The notes below the pieces were generated by a model that was not told where the DNA came from, did no database searches, and saw only the letters and a list, made by a program, of their open reading frames with translations. DNA of 56,721 nt from Anaerolineales bacterium (GTDB lineage Bacteria; Chloroflexota; Anaerolineae; Anaerolineales; Villigracilaceae): positions 1 through 56,721 of the forward strand of contig JADZCC010000059.1 of NCBI GenBank assembly GCA_020851785.1, written 5' to 3'. The first letter of the stretch is position 1, and each line of letters opens with the position of its first letter. Positions 15,253 to 24,326 of the stretch are shown piece after piece. Made by a program: the position numbers and the translations under genes.

Positions 15253-17343
15253 ATGTTTGCAGAATTTGGATACGGCATTTTATTTTTAGCGTTTCTGGTC
15301 ACGCTCTACAGTTTGGGCGCGGCCATCTACGGCGCGCAGACCAAATCCACCCAGTGGGTGGAAAGCGCGCGGCGCGCCATGTTGCTCACCTTTCCGTTGA
15401 TCGCCATTTCAGCGGCCTCGCTCATTTACTTAATCGTCAACAATCATTACGAAGTTTCCTTCGTCTATGAAGTCACCAGCAAGAGCATGCCCACCTACTT
15501 AAAGGTCACGGCCTGGTGGGGCGGGCAGGCTGGTTCGCTCGTCTTTTGGGCGTTCCTGCTCTCCGGCTTTACTTCTGCCGTCACGCTCCGCAAGTGGAAT
15601 CGCGACATTGAATTCCTGCCGTGGGTCATCGTCGTCTGCGCCATCACCGTGGCCTTCTTTTTGAGTCTCGTGCTGTTTTACGAAACGCCCTTCGCCCGTT
15701 ACTGGCAGGACGCAAGCGGCAAGCTCCTCAGCGACGCAAGCGGAAGCCCGATCACCAGCGTCTTTGCCCCCGCTTCTGGAATAACGCCCTTTTTACCAGC
15801 CGATGGGCGCGGATTAAACCCGCTCCTGCGCCACCCGGGCATGGTCTTTCACCCGCCTTTGCTCTATCTTGGCTTTGTCAGCTTCGTCATCCCCTACGCC
15901 TTTGCGATTGCCGCCTTAATCACCGGCCGCACAGACGACCGCTGGATTCGCTTAACGCGCCGCTGGACGTTGGTCGCCTGGCTGTTTCTTTCTTTTGGGT
16001 TGGTCCTCGGCGGGCGCTGGGCTTACGACGTGTTAGGTTGGGGCGGCTACTGGGGCTGGGACCCGGTCGAAATTGCGGCCTTTATGCCCTGGCTCACCGG
16101 CACGGCCTTTCTACACTCGGTGATGATTCAGGAAAAACGCGGCCTGCTCAAACACTGGAACATGATTCTGATCATCCTCACCTATTCGCTGGTAATCTTC
16201 GGGACGTTCCTCACGCGCTCCGGCGTGTTGTCCTCCGTACATGCCTTTGCCGAAAGCGCCATTGGCCCGATCTTCTTTACCTACATCGGATTTTCCTTCA
16301 TCGCCTCCATCGCCCTGCTGATTAAGCGCTGGCCCGACCTGCAAGCCGAAACTGAAATGAAATCCATGCTTTCGCGCGAGGCCTTGTTCCTCTTCAACAA
16401 CCTTTTATTCATCAGCATCCTCGTCGTTTGTTTTTGGGGCGTGATGTTCCCGCTCATCTCGGAATTGTTCACCGGCCAAAAAGTGACGGTTGGCCCGCCC
16501 TTTTATGAACGCGCCACCACGCCGCTCTTCGCCAGCCTGCTCTTCTTAATGGCCGTGGCTCCGCTTTCCGCCTGGGGACATTCCACCATACAAACGCTGG
16601 GGCGCTCCACCTGGAAATCCGCCGTGGCGGCCAGCCTGGTCGGCATCGCTTTGTTCTTCACCTACACCCAAAACATCGGCGCGGTGATTGGGTTTACGCT
16701 GGTGGCCTTTGTCATCTTCATCACCCTGCAGGAATTTTGGCGCGGAACGCGCGCCAGGCAACGCGCGCAACGCGAAAACTGGTTCGTGGCCCTGGCCCGC
16801 CTCACCGGCCGCAACCGCCGCAGATACGGCGGCTACATCATCCACATCAGCATGGCGATTATGGCCATCGGCATTTTGGGCATTGAGAGTTTTCAAAGCG
16901 AAACGCAAGGCACGCTGGCCAAAGACCAAGCCCTGAACATTGCGGATTACACCGTGCAATACAAGGAATTGGCCACATGGGACGACACCGGCGCGGGCGT
17001 GAATTACACGCGCGCAGTGGTGGACGTTTACAAAAACGGGATTTACCTCGGTCAACTCAGCCCGCGCATTGACTATTATTTTGACTCACAACAAAACATG
17101 ACCATCCCCGGCAACCGCTCCACGCTCCGCGACGACCTCTACGTGTTACTGGTGGATTGGCAACCCGTTTCCAACATGAGCGCCACCTTCAAAATTTACG
17201 TTAACCCGCTGGTTAACTGGCTGTGGATCGGCGCGTTAATCTTCTTCTTTGGGATTGGCATTGCCGCCTGGCCGGATAAAGACCCCGAAGCCGAGCCCGT
17301 GCGCGTGACGCGAAGTTCCAAACAAACCAGCGCGGCGGATTAA
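15253..17343 (+). CDS. ccmF: Heme lyase subunit CcmF
   Basis: A polytopic membrane protein of 696 residues, the cytochrome c heme ligase subunit that attaches heme to apocytochromes together with CcmH. The tryptophan-rich periplasmic heme-handling motif WGGYWGWDPVEIAAFMPWL is intact, with flanking conserved segments HPPLLYLGFV and GTFLTRSGVLSSVHAFAES. Many membrane helices are visible, with a periplasmic domain near the C-terminus (SFQSETQGTLAKDQ onward) and a final helix. The start at MFAEFGYG is preferred to an ATG nine codons upstream because AAAGGA precedes it at good spacing. Only one nucleotide separates its stop from the ccmH start. Confidence 0.93.
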   Translation: MFAEFGYGILFLAFLVTLYSLGAAIYGAQTKSTQWVESARRAMLLTFPLIAISAASLIYLIVNNHYEVSFVYEVTSKSMPTYLKVTAWWGGQAGSLVFWAFLLSGFTSAVTLRKWNRDIEFLPWVIVVCAITVAFFLSLVLFYETPFARYWQDASGKLLSDASGSPITSVFAPASGITPFLPADGRGLNPLLRHPGMVFHPPLLYLGFVSFVIPYAFAIAALITGRTDDRWIRLTRRWTLVAWLFLSFGLVLGGRWAYDVLGWGGYWGWDPVEIAAFMPWLTGTAFLHSVMIQEKRGLLKHWNMILIILTYSLVIFGTFLTRSGVLSSVHAFAESAIGPIFFTYIGFSFIASIALLIKRWPDLQAETEMKSMLSREALFLFNNLLFISILVVCFWGVMFPLISELFTGQKVTVGPPFYERATTPLFASLLFLMAVAPLSAWGHSTIQTLGRSTWKSAVAASLVGIALFFTYTQNIGAVIGFTLVAFVIFITLQEFWRGTRARQRAQRENWFVALARLTGRNRRRYGGYIIHISMAIMAIGILGIESFQSETQGTLAKDQALNIADYTVQYKELATWDDTGAGVNYTRAVVDVYKNGIYLGQLSPRIDYYFDSQQNMTIPGNRSTLRDDLYVLLVDWQPVSNMSATFKIYVNPLVNWLWIGALIFFFGIGIAAWPDKDPEAEPVRVTRSSKQTSAAD

Positions 17344-17344
17344 G

Positions 17345-17833
17345 ATGAAGAAGTTTTTTTTCGCTTTGATCTGTACGTTTCTTTTAGGGGCCGCCTTCAG
17401 CCAGAGCGCCTTCGCGCAAGACCCTACGCCGCCCACCGACGACGAAGTGAATGCGATTGCCAAGCACATCTATTGTCCGGTTTGCGAAAACACGCCGCTG
17501 GACGTTTGCCCCACCGAAGCCTGCCGCAACTGGCGCGAGCAAATTCGCTCCATGCTGGCGGAGGGTAAAACTGAAGACGAGATCATGCAATATTTTGTGG
17601 ATCAATACGGCGACCGCGTGCTGGGCGCGCCCCCGGCCACGGGACTGAACTGGCTCGTCTATCTGATTCCGCCGCTGGTGATTTTGCTCGGCGCGATCAT
17701 CCTCTTCCGCGCGCTCAAAGGGTGGACTCAGCCCAAGCAAGCCGAAGCAGGCTCCGGCGCGGCGAGTGGCGGGTTGTCCAATCAAGATGAATACATCCAA
17801 AAATTTGAAGAAGAATTAAAGAAAAGAAAGTAG
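17345..17833 (+). CDS. ccmH: Cytochrome c maturation protein CcmH
   Basis: A 162-residue protein with a cleavable-type signal peptide (about 1-25), a periplasmic three-helix domain and one membrane helix (about 102-120), then a cytoplasmic tail. The redox motif is CPVC (Cys44, Cys47) in HIYCPVCENTPLDVC, where classical CcmH has LRCxxCQN; two further cysteines (55 and 60) follow. CcmH reduces or holds the CXXCH cysteines of apocytochrome for CcmF. The QYFVDQYGDRVL segment is typical of the family. It is tightly coupled to ccmF and precedes the thioredoxin gene. Confidence 0.9.
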   Translation: MKKFFFALICTFLLGAAFSQSAFAQDPTPPTDDEVNAIAKHIYCPVCENTPLDVCPTEACRNWREQIRSMLAEGKTEDEIMQYFVDQYGDRVLGAPPATGLNWLVYLIPPLVILLGAIILFRALKGWTQPKQAEAGSGAASGGLSNQDEYIQKFEEELKKRK

Positions 17834-17845
17834 CCGGGAAACTCA

Positions 17846-18418
17846 ATGAACGAAACGAACGAGACCATCAAAAAACGGGGCGTGCCAGTTTGGATTCAAA
17901 TTATGATTTGGGCGGGGCTGACGGGCCTGCTGGCCTTGGTGGCCTTTGGCCTCAACCGCAGACAAAACCCGATGGCAGAACTCAACCAACCCGTGCCGGA
18001 TTTTGAATTGGTTTTTTACAAGGATTACGAATACAACCAAACCGCCAGTTTGAAACTTTCGGACTTGCGCGGCAAAGTGGTGTTGATTAACATTTGGGCT
18101 TCGTGGTGCAAGCCTTGCGAACAGGAAGCCGCCGATTTGGAAAAAGCCTGGCAGGGCTACCAACCCGCCAACGACGTGATTTTTATCGGCGTGGATTATG
18201 TGGACACACCAGCGGGCGCGTTTCAATACCTGAAAAAATTTGACATCACCTTTCCCAATGCGCCGGATTTGAAGTCGAACATCTCCAGCATCTTAAACCG
18301 TCAGATGGGCGTGCCGGAAACTTATTTGATTGACCGCGCAGGCGTTTTGCGCCAAATTAAGATCGGGCCGTTTACTTCACAGGCGGAAATTCAGGCGTTC
18401 ATCGCCATCGCAGAATAA
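17846..18418 (+). CDS. ccmG: Membrane-anchored thioredoxin, CcmG/TlpA/ResA type
   Basis: A 190-residue protein with an N-terminal anchor (about 15-36) and a thioredoxin-like domain facing outward. The active site is WASWCKPC (Cys88, Cys91), and the cis-Pro region MGVPETYLIDRAG is present. In cytochrome c maturation this protein keeps the heme-binding cysteines reduced. It lies 12 bp after ccmH and 8 bp before the CcmI-like gene, which supports the assignment over a generic TlpA role. Confidence 0.88.
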   Translation: MNETNETIKKRGVPVWIQIMIWAGLTGLLALVAFGLNRRQNPMAELNQPVPDFELVFYKDYEYNQTASLKLSDLRGKVVLINIWASWCKPCEQEAADLEKAWQGYQPANDVIFIGVDYVDTPAGAFQYLKKFDITFPNAPDLKSNISSILNRQMGVPETYLIDRAGVLRQIKIGPFTSQAEIQAFIAIAE

Positions 18419-18426
18419 GGGAACGT

Positions 18427-18936
18427 ATGGAACTTAACTCATTTTTGATGGTCTTTGCCATCCTATTATTGGTGGGGCTTTACTTATACGCGCCCTTCGC
18501 TGAAAAAGCCAAAAAACTAAATGTCGGCGCCTCGCACGATGTTTCCGCTTTAAAAGCGGAACGCGACCAGGTGATTAGCTCCCTGCAAGAATTGGACTTT
18601 GACTTCACGCTCGGCAAAGTGCCCGCCGAAGATTACCCCGAACAACGCGCCCAACTCTTGCAACGGGGCGCGAAAATCCTCCGTCAGTTGGATGAGTTGA
18701 CGCCCACCTCCGCTTCTTCCAAAAATGCGGAAAGTCGCATCGAGCAGGCCGCCGCCGCGGCCCGCGCCGATTCAGCCTCCGCCACAACTGAAATCAACGA
18801 CGAAGAGTTAGACTCTCTGCTGGCGGCGCGGCGCAAACAACACAAAAGCAAACCGGCCGGGTTTTGTCCCAAATGCGGCAAGCCCGTCCTCAGCGCCGAT
18901 AAATTTTGCCCGGCCTGCGGCAAAGCAGTACAATAA
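18427..18936 (+). CDS. CcmI-like protein with C-terminal zinc ribbon
   Basis: A 169-residue protein with one N-terminal membrane helix (about 4-22), a helical segment (LKAERDQVISSLQELDFDFTL and following KVPAEDYPEQRAQL) that resembles the N-terminal part of CcmI, a variable linker, and a zinc ribbon at the C-terminus with two CPxCGK knuckles (CPKCGK and CPACGK). Full CcmI proteins instead carry a TPR domain that binds apocytochrome tails. The combination in a ccm operon suggests an assembly factor whose partner-binding module has been replaced. Function inferred from position only. Confidence 0.65.
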   Translation: MELNSFLMVFAILLLVGLYLYAPFAEKAKKLNVGASHDVSALKAERDQVISSLQELDFDFTLGKVPAEDYPEQRAQLLQRGAKILRQLDELTPTSASSKNAESRIEQAAAAARADSASATTEINDEELDSLLAARRKQHKSKPAGFCPKCGKPVLSADKFCPACGKAVQ

Positions 18937-18994
18937 CAACCCCACGACATCATCAGCTACGCGCTCCAATTGACCTGGCGCCTGCAGAGGAATT

Positions 18995-20794
18995 ATGAAA
19001 TCACGTCATTATCTTTTTTTTGCCATTTTGGCGCTCGGCCTCGCGGCTTGTAACTTCACGCTCGCGGCCGACGTCACTCCCCCACCCGGGTATGTTTCCC
19101 CAACTCCGCCCGCCACGCTGGGCCCGCTCTTTCCCGCCCACGCGCCAGACCTTGCCAATGGCGAAAAAATTTACGCCGAAAAATGCGCCGCCTGTCACGG
19201 CCCCACCGGCATGGGCGACGGCCCGCAAAGCAAAGATTTGCCAGTCTCCGTGGCCGCGCTAGGCCTGCCAGAAGTGGCCAACCCGGCCGCGCCAGCCGCC
19301 TGGTACGCCACCGTTTCGCAAGGCAACCTCGAAAGGTTCATGCCGCCCTTCCTCAGCCTCAGTGATCAAGAACGCTGGGACGTCGTCTCCTACGCATTAA
19401 CGTTACACACCACCGCCGAGCAGATTGAAACCGGCAAAAAACTTTTTGAAACCAAGTGCGCCGCCAACTGCGCCGAACAATATTCCAACCCGGAAACGCT
19501 TTCCGCGCTTTCGCAAAACGAACTCGCGGCCAACCTGCAAAAAGATCAATCGTTTTTAACCGCCTTGACGAGCGATGAAGCCCTGGCCGTGGCCGCCTAC
19601 ATTCGCACGCGGACGTTTGCCGCGCCGCAAGCCACGCCCACGCCTGCTCCTACTACGGAGACATCTGCCACAGCCGAGACAACGCCGCTCGCCGGAACAG
19701 CCCAGCCTTCAGCGGGGTTTGGTTCCGTCTCTGGCATGGTAAACAACGAAACCGGCGAAGCCCTGCCCGCCAATCTCAAAATCAAATTACGCAGTTTTGA
19801 ACACGATGGCAACCCAAACAACGCGCCAAAGGAAATTGCATCTTTGGAAAGCGTCGTCCAGCCGGATGGTAAGTATCAGTTTGACGCGGTGGAACTCCCT
19901 GAAAATCGCATTTTATTGGCTGAAGTTGAAGTGAACGGCGTGCCTTATCAGTCCGACTTCTTCATCGTCAAAGCCGAAAGCGCAAGCGTGGAAATGGCGC
20001 CGATTACGGCCTATCGCGCCACAGAAGATTACTCCGGTTTGCAGGTGACTGACCTGCAATATTATTTTGACTACGCCAATCCAAACGACGTTCAGATTTT
20101 GGCGGTTTATTCCATCCTCAACCCCACCAACCAAACGGTAATCTTAAAACAAGACGGCTCGCAAGATATTCCGTTTCTAAAAACTCCGGCGGGCGTTACC
20201 AACCTGGGCTATGAAACTTCGCAGGACAGCGCGCCAATCCTTTCGCTGGCGAATGGCTTTGCCCTGCCGCCCAGCGCGGAAAAACCCTACAGCATTATTG
20301 CGCTGGGGTCTGCGCCGAAAAATGAAACCATCCAAATTGAACAGCCCGTCGTATTGGACGTGACCAACGTGATGCTCCTCGTGCCAGAGGGCGTAGAAGC
20401 GGAAGGCGCCACGCTGACCAACGGCGGCCCGCATCCATTTCAGAATCGCACGTTCAACATGTACACCGCCGGAAGCCTCAAAGCAGGCGCAACGTTAACC
20501 TTCACGCTTTCCGGCTCGCCCAAAAATACGGCCGTCAACCCGGACGTAACGCAAAATCAGAATTTGCTGATTGGGCTGGGCGCAGTGGGGCTGGCGCTGA
20601 TTGTCATCGGCGGCTGGTTATATTGGAAAGACCGCAACAACACCGAGACGACTGAAGACGACTCAGAAACTGACGACGCTGAAACCACGCTGGACGCGAT
20701 CCTCACGCTGGACGATTTGCGCCGCGCGGGAAAAATCTCCGATTCAGCCTATCAAAAACGGCGCGCTGAATTAAAAGGTAAGTTAAAGAAATAA
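18995..20794 (+). CDS. Cytochrome c lipoprotein with degenerate second heme site
   Basis: A 599-residue protein: lipobox LGLAACN (Cys19), a class I cytochrome c domain with heme motif CAACH (64-68) and likely Met ligand in RFMPPF (Met116), then a second cytochrome-like region where the heme motif reads CAANC (155-159) and cannot bind heme covalently in the usual way. After a Thr/Pro linker come beta-rich domains (from about 240, one like a carboxypeptidase-regulatory Ig fold: SVSGMVNNETGEALPANL), a membrane helix (about 530-550) and a short SHOCT-like tail (LTLDDLRRAGKISDSAYQKR). It lies inside the ccm operon, so it may be a client or electron partner of the machinery. Electron role inferred. 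Confidence 0.75.
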   Translation: MKSRHYLFFAILALGLAACNFTLAADVTPPPGYVSPTPPATLGPLFPAHAPDLANGEKIYAEKCAACHGPTGMGDGPQSKDLPVSVAALGLPEVANPAAPAAWYATVSQGNLERFMPPFLSLSDQERWDVVSYALTLHTTAEQIETGKKLFETKCAANCAEQYSNPETLSALSQNELAANLQKDQSFLTALTSDEALAVAAYIRTRTFAAPQATPTPAPTTETSATAETTPLAGTAQPSAGFGSVSGMVNNETGEALPANLKIKLRSFEHDGNPNNAPKEIASLESVVQPDGKYQFDAVELPENRILLAEVEVNGVPYQSDFFIVKAESASVEMAPITAYRATEDYSGLQVTDLQYYFDYANPNDVQILAVYSILNPTNQTVILKQDGSQDIPFLKTPAGVTNLGYETSQDSAPILSLANGFALPPSAEKPYSIIALGSAPKNETIQIEQPVVLDVTNVMLLVPEGVEAEGATLTNGGPHPFQNRTFNMYTAGSLKAGATLTFTLSGSPKNTAVNPDVTQNQNLLIGLGAVGLALIVIGGWLYWKDRNNTETTEDDSETDDAETTLDAILTLDDLRRAGKISDSAYQKRRAELKGKLKK

Positions 20795-20800
20795 CCGGCG

Positions 20801-21499
20801 ATGATCGAAACGAAAAAGCTGGTTAAACGCTTTGGACTGAAGACCGTCTTGCGCGGCGTGGATTTCAAAGTTCAGCCGGGCGAATTCGTGGCCTTGCTCG
20901 GCCCAAACGGCGCGGGCAAAACCACCTTCTTAAGAATCCTGGCTTCGTTGGCCCGCCCCACACTGGGCGAAGTGACCGTGGCGCAGTACAAACTCCCCGA
21001 AGAAGCGCCCAAAGTCCGCGCCAAACTGGGCGTGGTTTCGCATCTACCTTTGCTCTATCCAGATTTGACCGCCGAAGAAAATTTGCTCTTCTACGCGCGC
21101 CTCTATGGGCTGAACGAGCCGCAGGCGCGGATTACCGCAACGCTCAACATGGTTGGGCTGGAAAACCGTCGGCGGGATTTGGTCGGCGCGTTTTCGCGCG
21201 GAATGCAACAACGCCTCGCCATTGGGCGCGCCATCCTCCACGACCCGGAAGTGATTTTGTTCGACGAGCCCTACACCGGTTTGGATCAGGACGCCTCCGA
21301 AATGCTGGATCAAACGCTTCGGTCTGTGGCCGCAACCGGCAAAACGGTGGTGATGACTTCGCACGATTTAGCCCGCGCGGAAAGCCTGGCCACCCGCTTT
21401 GACGTGCTCTCGCGCGGCGTCATCGTCGCCTCGGCCACACGCGCAGACCTGGCGCAAACCGATTTGCTCAAATTTTACAAACAGGCTTTGGCAAACTAG
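20801..21499 (+). CDS. ccmA: Heme exporter ATP-binding protein CcmA
   Basis: A 232-residue ABC ATPase that, with CcmB, uses ATP to release heme-bound CcmE from CcmC. Walker A (GPNGAGKTT), the Q-loop region, the signature (FSRGMQQRLAIGRA) and Walker B (VILFDEP) with the following TGLD D-loop and the H-switch (TSHD) are all intact. It starts 6 bp after the cytochrome gene and is 2 bp from ccmB. Position between the cytochrome and ccmB makes CcmA the clear assignment over other small ABC ATPases. Confidence 0.92.
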   Translation: MIETKKLVKRFGLKTVLRGVDFKVQPGEFVALLGPNGAGKTTFLRILASLARPTLGEVTVAQYKLPEEAPKVRAKLGVVSHLPLLYPDLTAEENLLFYARLYGLNEPQARITATLNMVGLENRRRDLVGAFSRGMQQRLAIGRAILHDPEVILFDEPYTGLDQDASEMLDQTLRSVAATGKTVVMTSHDLARAESLATRFDVLSRGVIVASATRADLAQTDLLKFYKQALAN

Positions 21500-21501
21500 A
21501 G

Positions 21502-22200
21502 ATGACAGAATCCACCCGCCCGCCAGCGCCCTCTTTTAGCAAAGCCGTCCTGGCCATCGTTCGCAAGGATTTATCCGCCGAGTTGCGCTCGCGCGAATTG
21601 CTCTCCGCCATGCTGGTCTTTGCCCTGCTCGTCATTCTAATCTTCAACTTTGCATTGGAACTGGATGTGAAAGTCCGCGAAACAGTGACCGCCGGGGTGC
21701 TGTGGACGACCTTTGCCTTTGCGGGGACGCTCGGCCTCAATCGCTCAATGTCTGTGGAGAAAGATCGCGGCTGTTTAGACGGCCTCCTGCTCGCGCCAGT
21801 GGACCGCTCCGCAATTTACTTTGGCAAAGCCCTGAGCAATTTAATTTTTATGCTAATTGTCGAAGCGTTTACGCTCCCCGTGTACAGTTTGTTGTATAAC
21901 GTCAACCTCTTTCAGCCGGGCTTACTGCTGGTCGTTTTACTCGGTTCAATTGGGTACATTGCCGTCGGCACATTGCTGGCCACCATGGCCGTGCAAACGC
22001 GCACGCGCGACGTAATGCTTCCGATTCTGCTCTTTCCAATTGTCCTCCCCGTCCTGCTGGCTTCCGTCAAAGCCAGCGCAGGCTTCCTCAACGGTCTGGA
22101 TTTTGCAGAGATTAGCGGCGCGTTGAATCTCTTAATCGCCTACGATTTAATCTTCATCGCCGTTCCCTTAATGTTGTTTGAATATGTAGTGGAAGAATAA
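21502..22200 (+). CDS. ccmB: Heme exporter membrane protein CcmB
   Basis: A 232-residue integral membrane protein with six predicted helices and the characteristic N-terminal segment IVRKDLSAELRSRELLSAML and the loop FAGTLGLNRSMSVEKDRGCLDGLLLAPVDR (only part quoted as landmarks: NRSMSVEKDRG and LLLAPVDR). It is the membrane partner of CcmA. About 110 bp separate it from ccmC; this gap holds a possible weak promoter but no terminator. Confidence 0.92.
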   Translation: MTESTRPPAPSFSKAVLAIVRKDLSAELRSRELLSAMLVFALLVILIFNFALELDVKVRETVTAGVLWTTFAFAGTLGLNRSMSVEKDRGCLDGLLLAPVDRSAIYFGKALSNLIFMLIVEAFTLPVYSLLYNVNLFQPGLLLVVLLGSIGYIAVGTLLATMAVQTRTRDVMLPILLFPIVLPVLLASVKASAGFLNGLDFAEISGALNLLIAYDLIFIAVPLMLFEYVVEE

Positions 22201-22309
22201 AGCCCAAACTTTCAAAATCTATAGCGCGGCGAAAATTCTCTCAGGTCGCCTTATAACAAATCGAGTTTAATCCCAGCCGCTTTGAAAGTCATCTTCTTAA
22301 GGAGTATGT

Positions 22310-23008
22310 ATGCCATCCAAACCATTGACCCTCAAGTTCCTGGATCTCGCTTCCATCCTGGCCATGGTCATCTCTACCTATCTCGCCCTCGTCTTTGCCC
22401 CGCAGGAAGTCGTCATGGGCAACGCGCAACGCATTTTCTATTTTCACATCGGCACGGCCTGGGTGGCCATGTTGGGCTTCATCCTGGCCGCCCTCGGCGG
22501 CATCATTTACCTCATCACCAAAGACCTCAAATGGGATCGTTTTGAATTGGCGGCAGTGGAAGTCAGCGCGCTGTTCTTTCTAATCACCATCTGCCTCGGC
22601 GCCATTTGGGCCCGACCAGTGTGGAACACCTGGTGGACCTGGGACGTACGCCTGACCACCGCGGCCGTCACCGAGTTGGTCTTCATCGCCTATCTGATGC
22701 TCCGTCAGGGGCTGGAAGACCCGGAAAAACGCGCCCGCTTCGGAGCGGTATACACGCTTCTGGGCGGCTTAAGCGTGCCGGTCACTTTCATGGTCATTCG
22801 CCTGTTCCGCACCATTCACCCGGTGGTGGTGGGAAGCCCCAGCGCCGAAGCGCAAGGCGGCTTCAACATGGACGATCGCATGGTGGCGACTTTTCTCTTC
22901 GCCCTGGTCGCCTTCACCATCGTCTTCATTGACTTGTTCTGGCATCGCGTTCGTTTGGGCGCGCTGGAAGAAAAAGTAGAACAACAAAAATTAAAAGCTT
23001 CGCTCTAG
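22310..23008 (+). CDS. ccmC: Heme exporter/handling protein CcmC
   Basis: A 232-residue membrane protein with six helices and the WWD-type tryptophan-rich motif ARPVWNTWWTWDVRLT that holds heme for transfer to CcmE. The conserved N-terminal region FYFHIGTAWVAML and the histidine-containing segment RTIHPVVVG, both typical of CcmC, are present. AAGGAG lies 7 nt before the ATG. CcmD follows 8 bp later. Confidence 0.92.
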   Translation: MPSKPLTLKFLDLASILAMVISTYLALVFAPQEVVMGNAQRIFYFHIGTAWVAMLGFILAALGGIIYLITKDLKWDRFELAAVEVSALFFLITICLGAIWARPVWNTWWTWDVRLTTAAVTELVFIAYLMLRQGLEDPEKRARFGAVYTLLGGLSVPVTFMVIRLFRTIHPVVVGSPSAEAQGGFNMDDRMVATFLFALVAFTIVFIDLFWHRVRLGALEEKVEQQKLKASL

Positions 23009-23016
23009 GAGGAACG

Positions 23017-23190
23017 ATGTTACTTCAAGCCACACCCGACACCACCGGCTACATGATCGCCGGATACGCGCTAACTTTCATCGCCATGGGCATTTACATC
23101 TTCAGCCTCTCGATCCGCGCCGCCAACCTAAAACGCGACCTGGAAACGCTCGAAATGCTCGAAGCCGAAGAGCGGGCGAAACAGAAATAA
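23017..23190 (+). CDS. ccmD: Small CcmD-like membrane protein
   Basis: A 57-residue protein with one membrane helix (about 13-33, IAGYALTFIAMGIYIFSLSI) followed by a basic then acidic helical tail. CcmD is a short single-span protein that stabilises the CcmC-CcmE complex; its sequence is poorly conserved, so the assignment rests on size, topology and position right after ccmC. A strong Shine-Dalgarno sequence (AGGAGG) lies 5 nt upstream. Confidence 0.8.
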   Translation: MLLQATPDTTGYMIAGYALTFIAMGIYIFSLSIRAANLKRDLETLEMLEAEERAKQK

Positions 23191-23201
23191 TCAGAAGAAT
23201 C

Positions 23202-23228
23202 AGAAGCGCTATGGAAGGTAGCGCTTCT
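23202..23228. terminator. Bidirectional terminator at the end of the ccm operon
   Basis: AGAAGCGCT and AGCGCTTCT form a perfect 9-bp stem, flanked by A/T-rich sequence. It lies between the convergent ccm operon and the SDR gene, overlapping the 3' end of the latter. Confidence 0.55.
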
Positions 23229-24222
23229 TCATTTCCGGCAAAAAGTAATCGTCAAAGAAGCGTTCCACATCATAGGCGGGTTGCCAGCCCCAATCCTTGC
23301 GCGCCAGCGTGTCGTCCACATCGGTGGGCCAGGAATCGACGATACCTTGTCGGCGCCGATCCGGCGCAAAGGTAATCTGCGCCTGCGGAAAGGCCCGCAG
23401 GGCGCGCTGACGAAATTCCTCGGCGGTAATGGCAAAGGCCGTCACGTTATACACGCGCCGAGTCAGTTTCGCAGGCGGCGCGTCCAGCAACATCAACAGC
23501 GAGCGAATCGCGTCTGGCATGGCCATGAAGGAGATTTTCGTATCCGGGCGCACAAAGCAGGCGTAGGCTTGGCCCTGCGCCGCGGCATGGAGCATTTCAG
23601 GGCCATAGTCGCTGGTGCCGCCGCTGGGCGCGGTAAAGGCGCTGATCAGGCCCGGGAAGCGCACTGCGCGAAAGTCCAGAAAATGCGGCGGGGTTTCATC
23701 CAAATGTTTTTGCCCGTAACACTGACTGTAATACAGCCCCAATTTTTCGCAATACAATTTATTACAGCCGTACATCGTGCGCGGGTCGCTCCATTCGTCT
23801 TCCTGCGCCAGCCCGGCCGCTTGTTTCGTTTCCAAACTGGGCAGTCCATAGGCCGCAATCGAACTGGGAAACAAAAACTTGATTGACTTTTTATATTTTT
23901 CGGAACGATGCGCCGCCAGCAACAACAATTGCAATGTGCCTTCCACATTGATGCGCTGGGCTTCTTCCATCGCCACTTCCGCTTTGGAGGAAAGCGAAGC
24001 CGCCAGGTGAAAAATCACGTCGAAGTCGTAATCGTAAAACTTTTTAATTTGATATAAGAGATCGCCGCGCACATGCTCCGCCGAAAGCGGCTCAATGGTT
24101 TTCGGCAGGGGCATAAAATCTGCGGTGACAATTTTATATCCGCCGCGCCGCGATAACTCCTGAACGAGGGCCTGACCAATTTCTCCGCTAGCCCCGGTAA
24201 TAAGCGCCTGTTTTTCGGTCAT
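23209..24222 (-). CDS. SDR-type L-threonine 3-dehydrogenase-like protein
   Basis: A 337-residue extended short-chain dehydrogenase. The NAD-binding motif is TGASGEIGQ and the catalytic pair is in MYGCNKLYCE (Y-x3-K). Segments PGLISAFTAPSGGTSDYG, QAYACFV and FMAMPDAIRS match the short-chain L-threonine 3-dehydrogenase branch, which oxidises threonine to 2-amino-3-ketobutyrate, rather than UDP-sugar epimerases. A longer reading adds 10 upstream residues; the ATG at 24222 is chosen because AGGAG precedes it at good spacing. No 2-amino-3-ketobutyrate CoA ligase gene is adjacent, which would have confirmed the pathway. Confidence 0.75.
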   Translation of the reverse strand: MTEKQALITGASGEIGQALVQELSRRGGYKIVTADFMPLPKTIEPLSAEHVRGDLLYQIKKFYDYDFDVIFHLAASLSSKAEVAMEEAQRINVEGTLQLLLLAAHRSEKYKKSIKFLFPSSIAAYGLPSLETKQAAGLAQEDEWSDPRTMYGCNKLYCEKLGLYYSQCYGQKHLDETPPHFLDFRAVRFPGLISAFTAPSGGTSDYGPEMLHAAAQGQAYACFVRPDTKISFMAMPDAIRSLLMLLDAPPAKLTRRVYNVTAFAITAEEFRQRALRAFPQAQITFAPDRRRQGIVDSWPTDVDDTLARKDWGWQPAYDVERFFDDYFLPEMKKRYLP

Positions 24223-24298
24223 TGAGTCTCCTGATATACTGAAATAAGTCATCTGCCCCGGGCAGTCGCAAATTACGCTTTTGCGACCGTGGGCATTA

Positions 24299-24304
24299 TA
24301 TAAT
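24299..24304 (+). promoter_or_regulatory. -10 box within a shared 14-mer
   Basis: TATAAT is 22 nt upstream of the lipoprotein ATG at 24327. The surrounding 14-mer GGGCATTATATAAT occurs again at 30375-30388 before the FAD oxidoreductase gene. Confidence 0.5.
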
Positions 24305-24326
24305 TCTACGACAAATTAAAATAATT

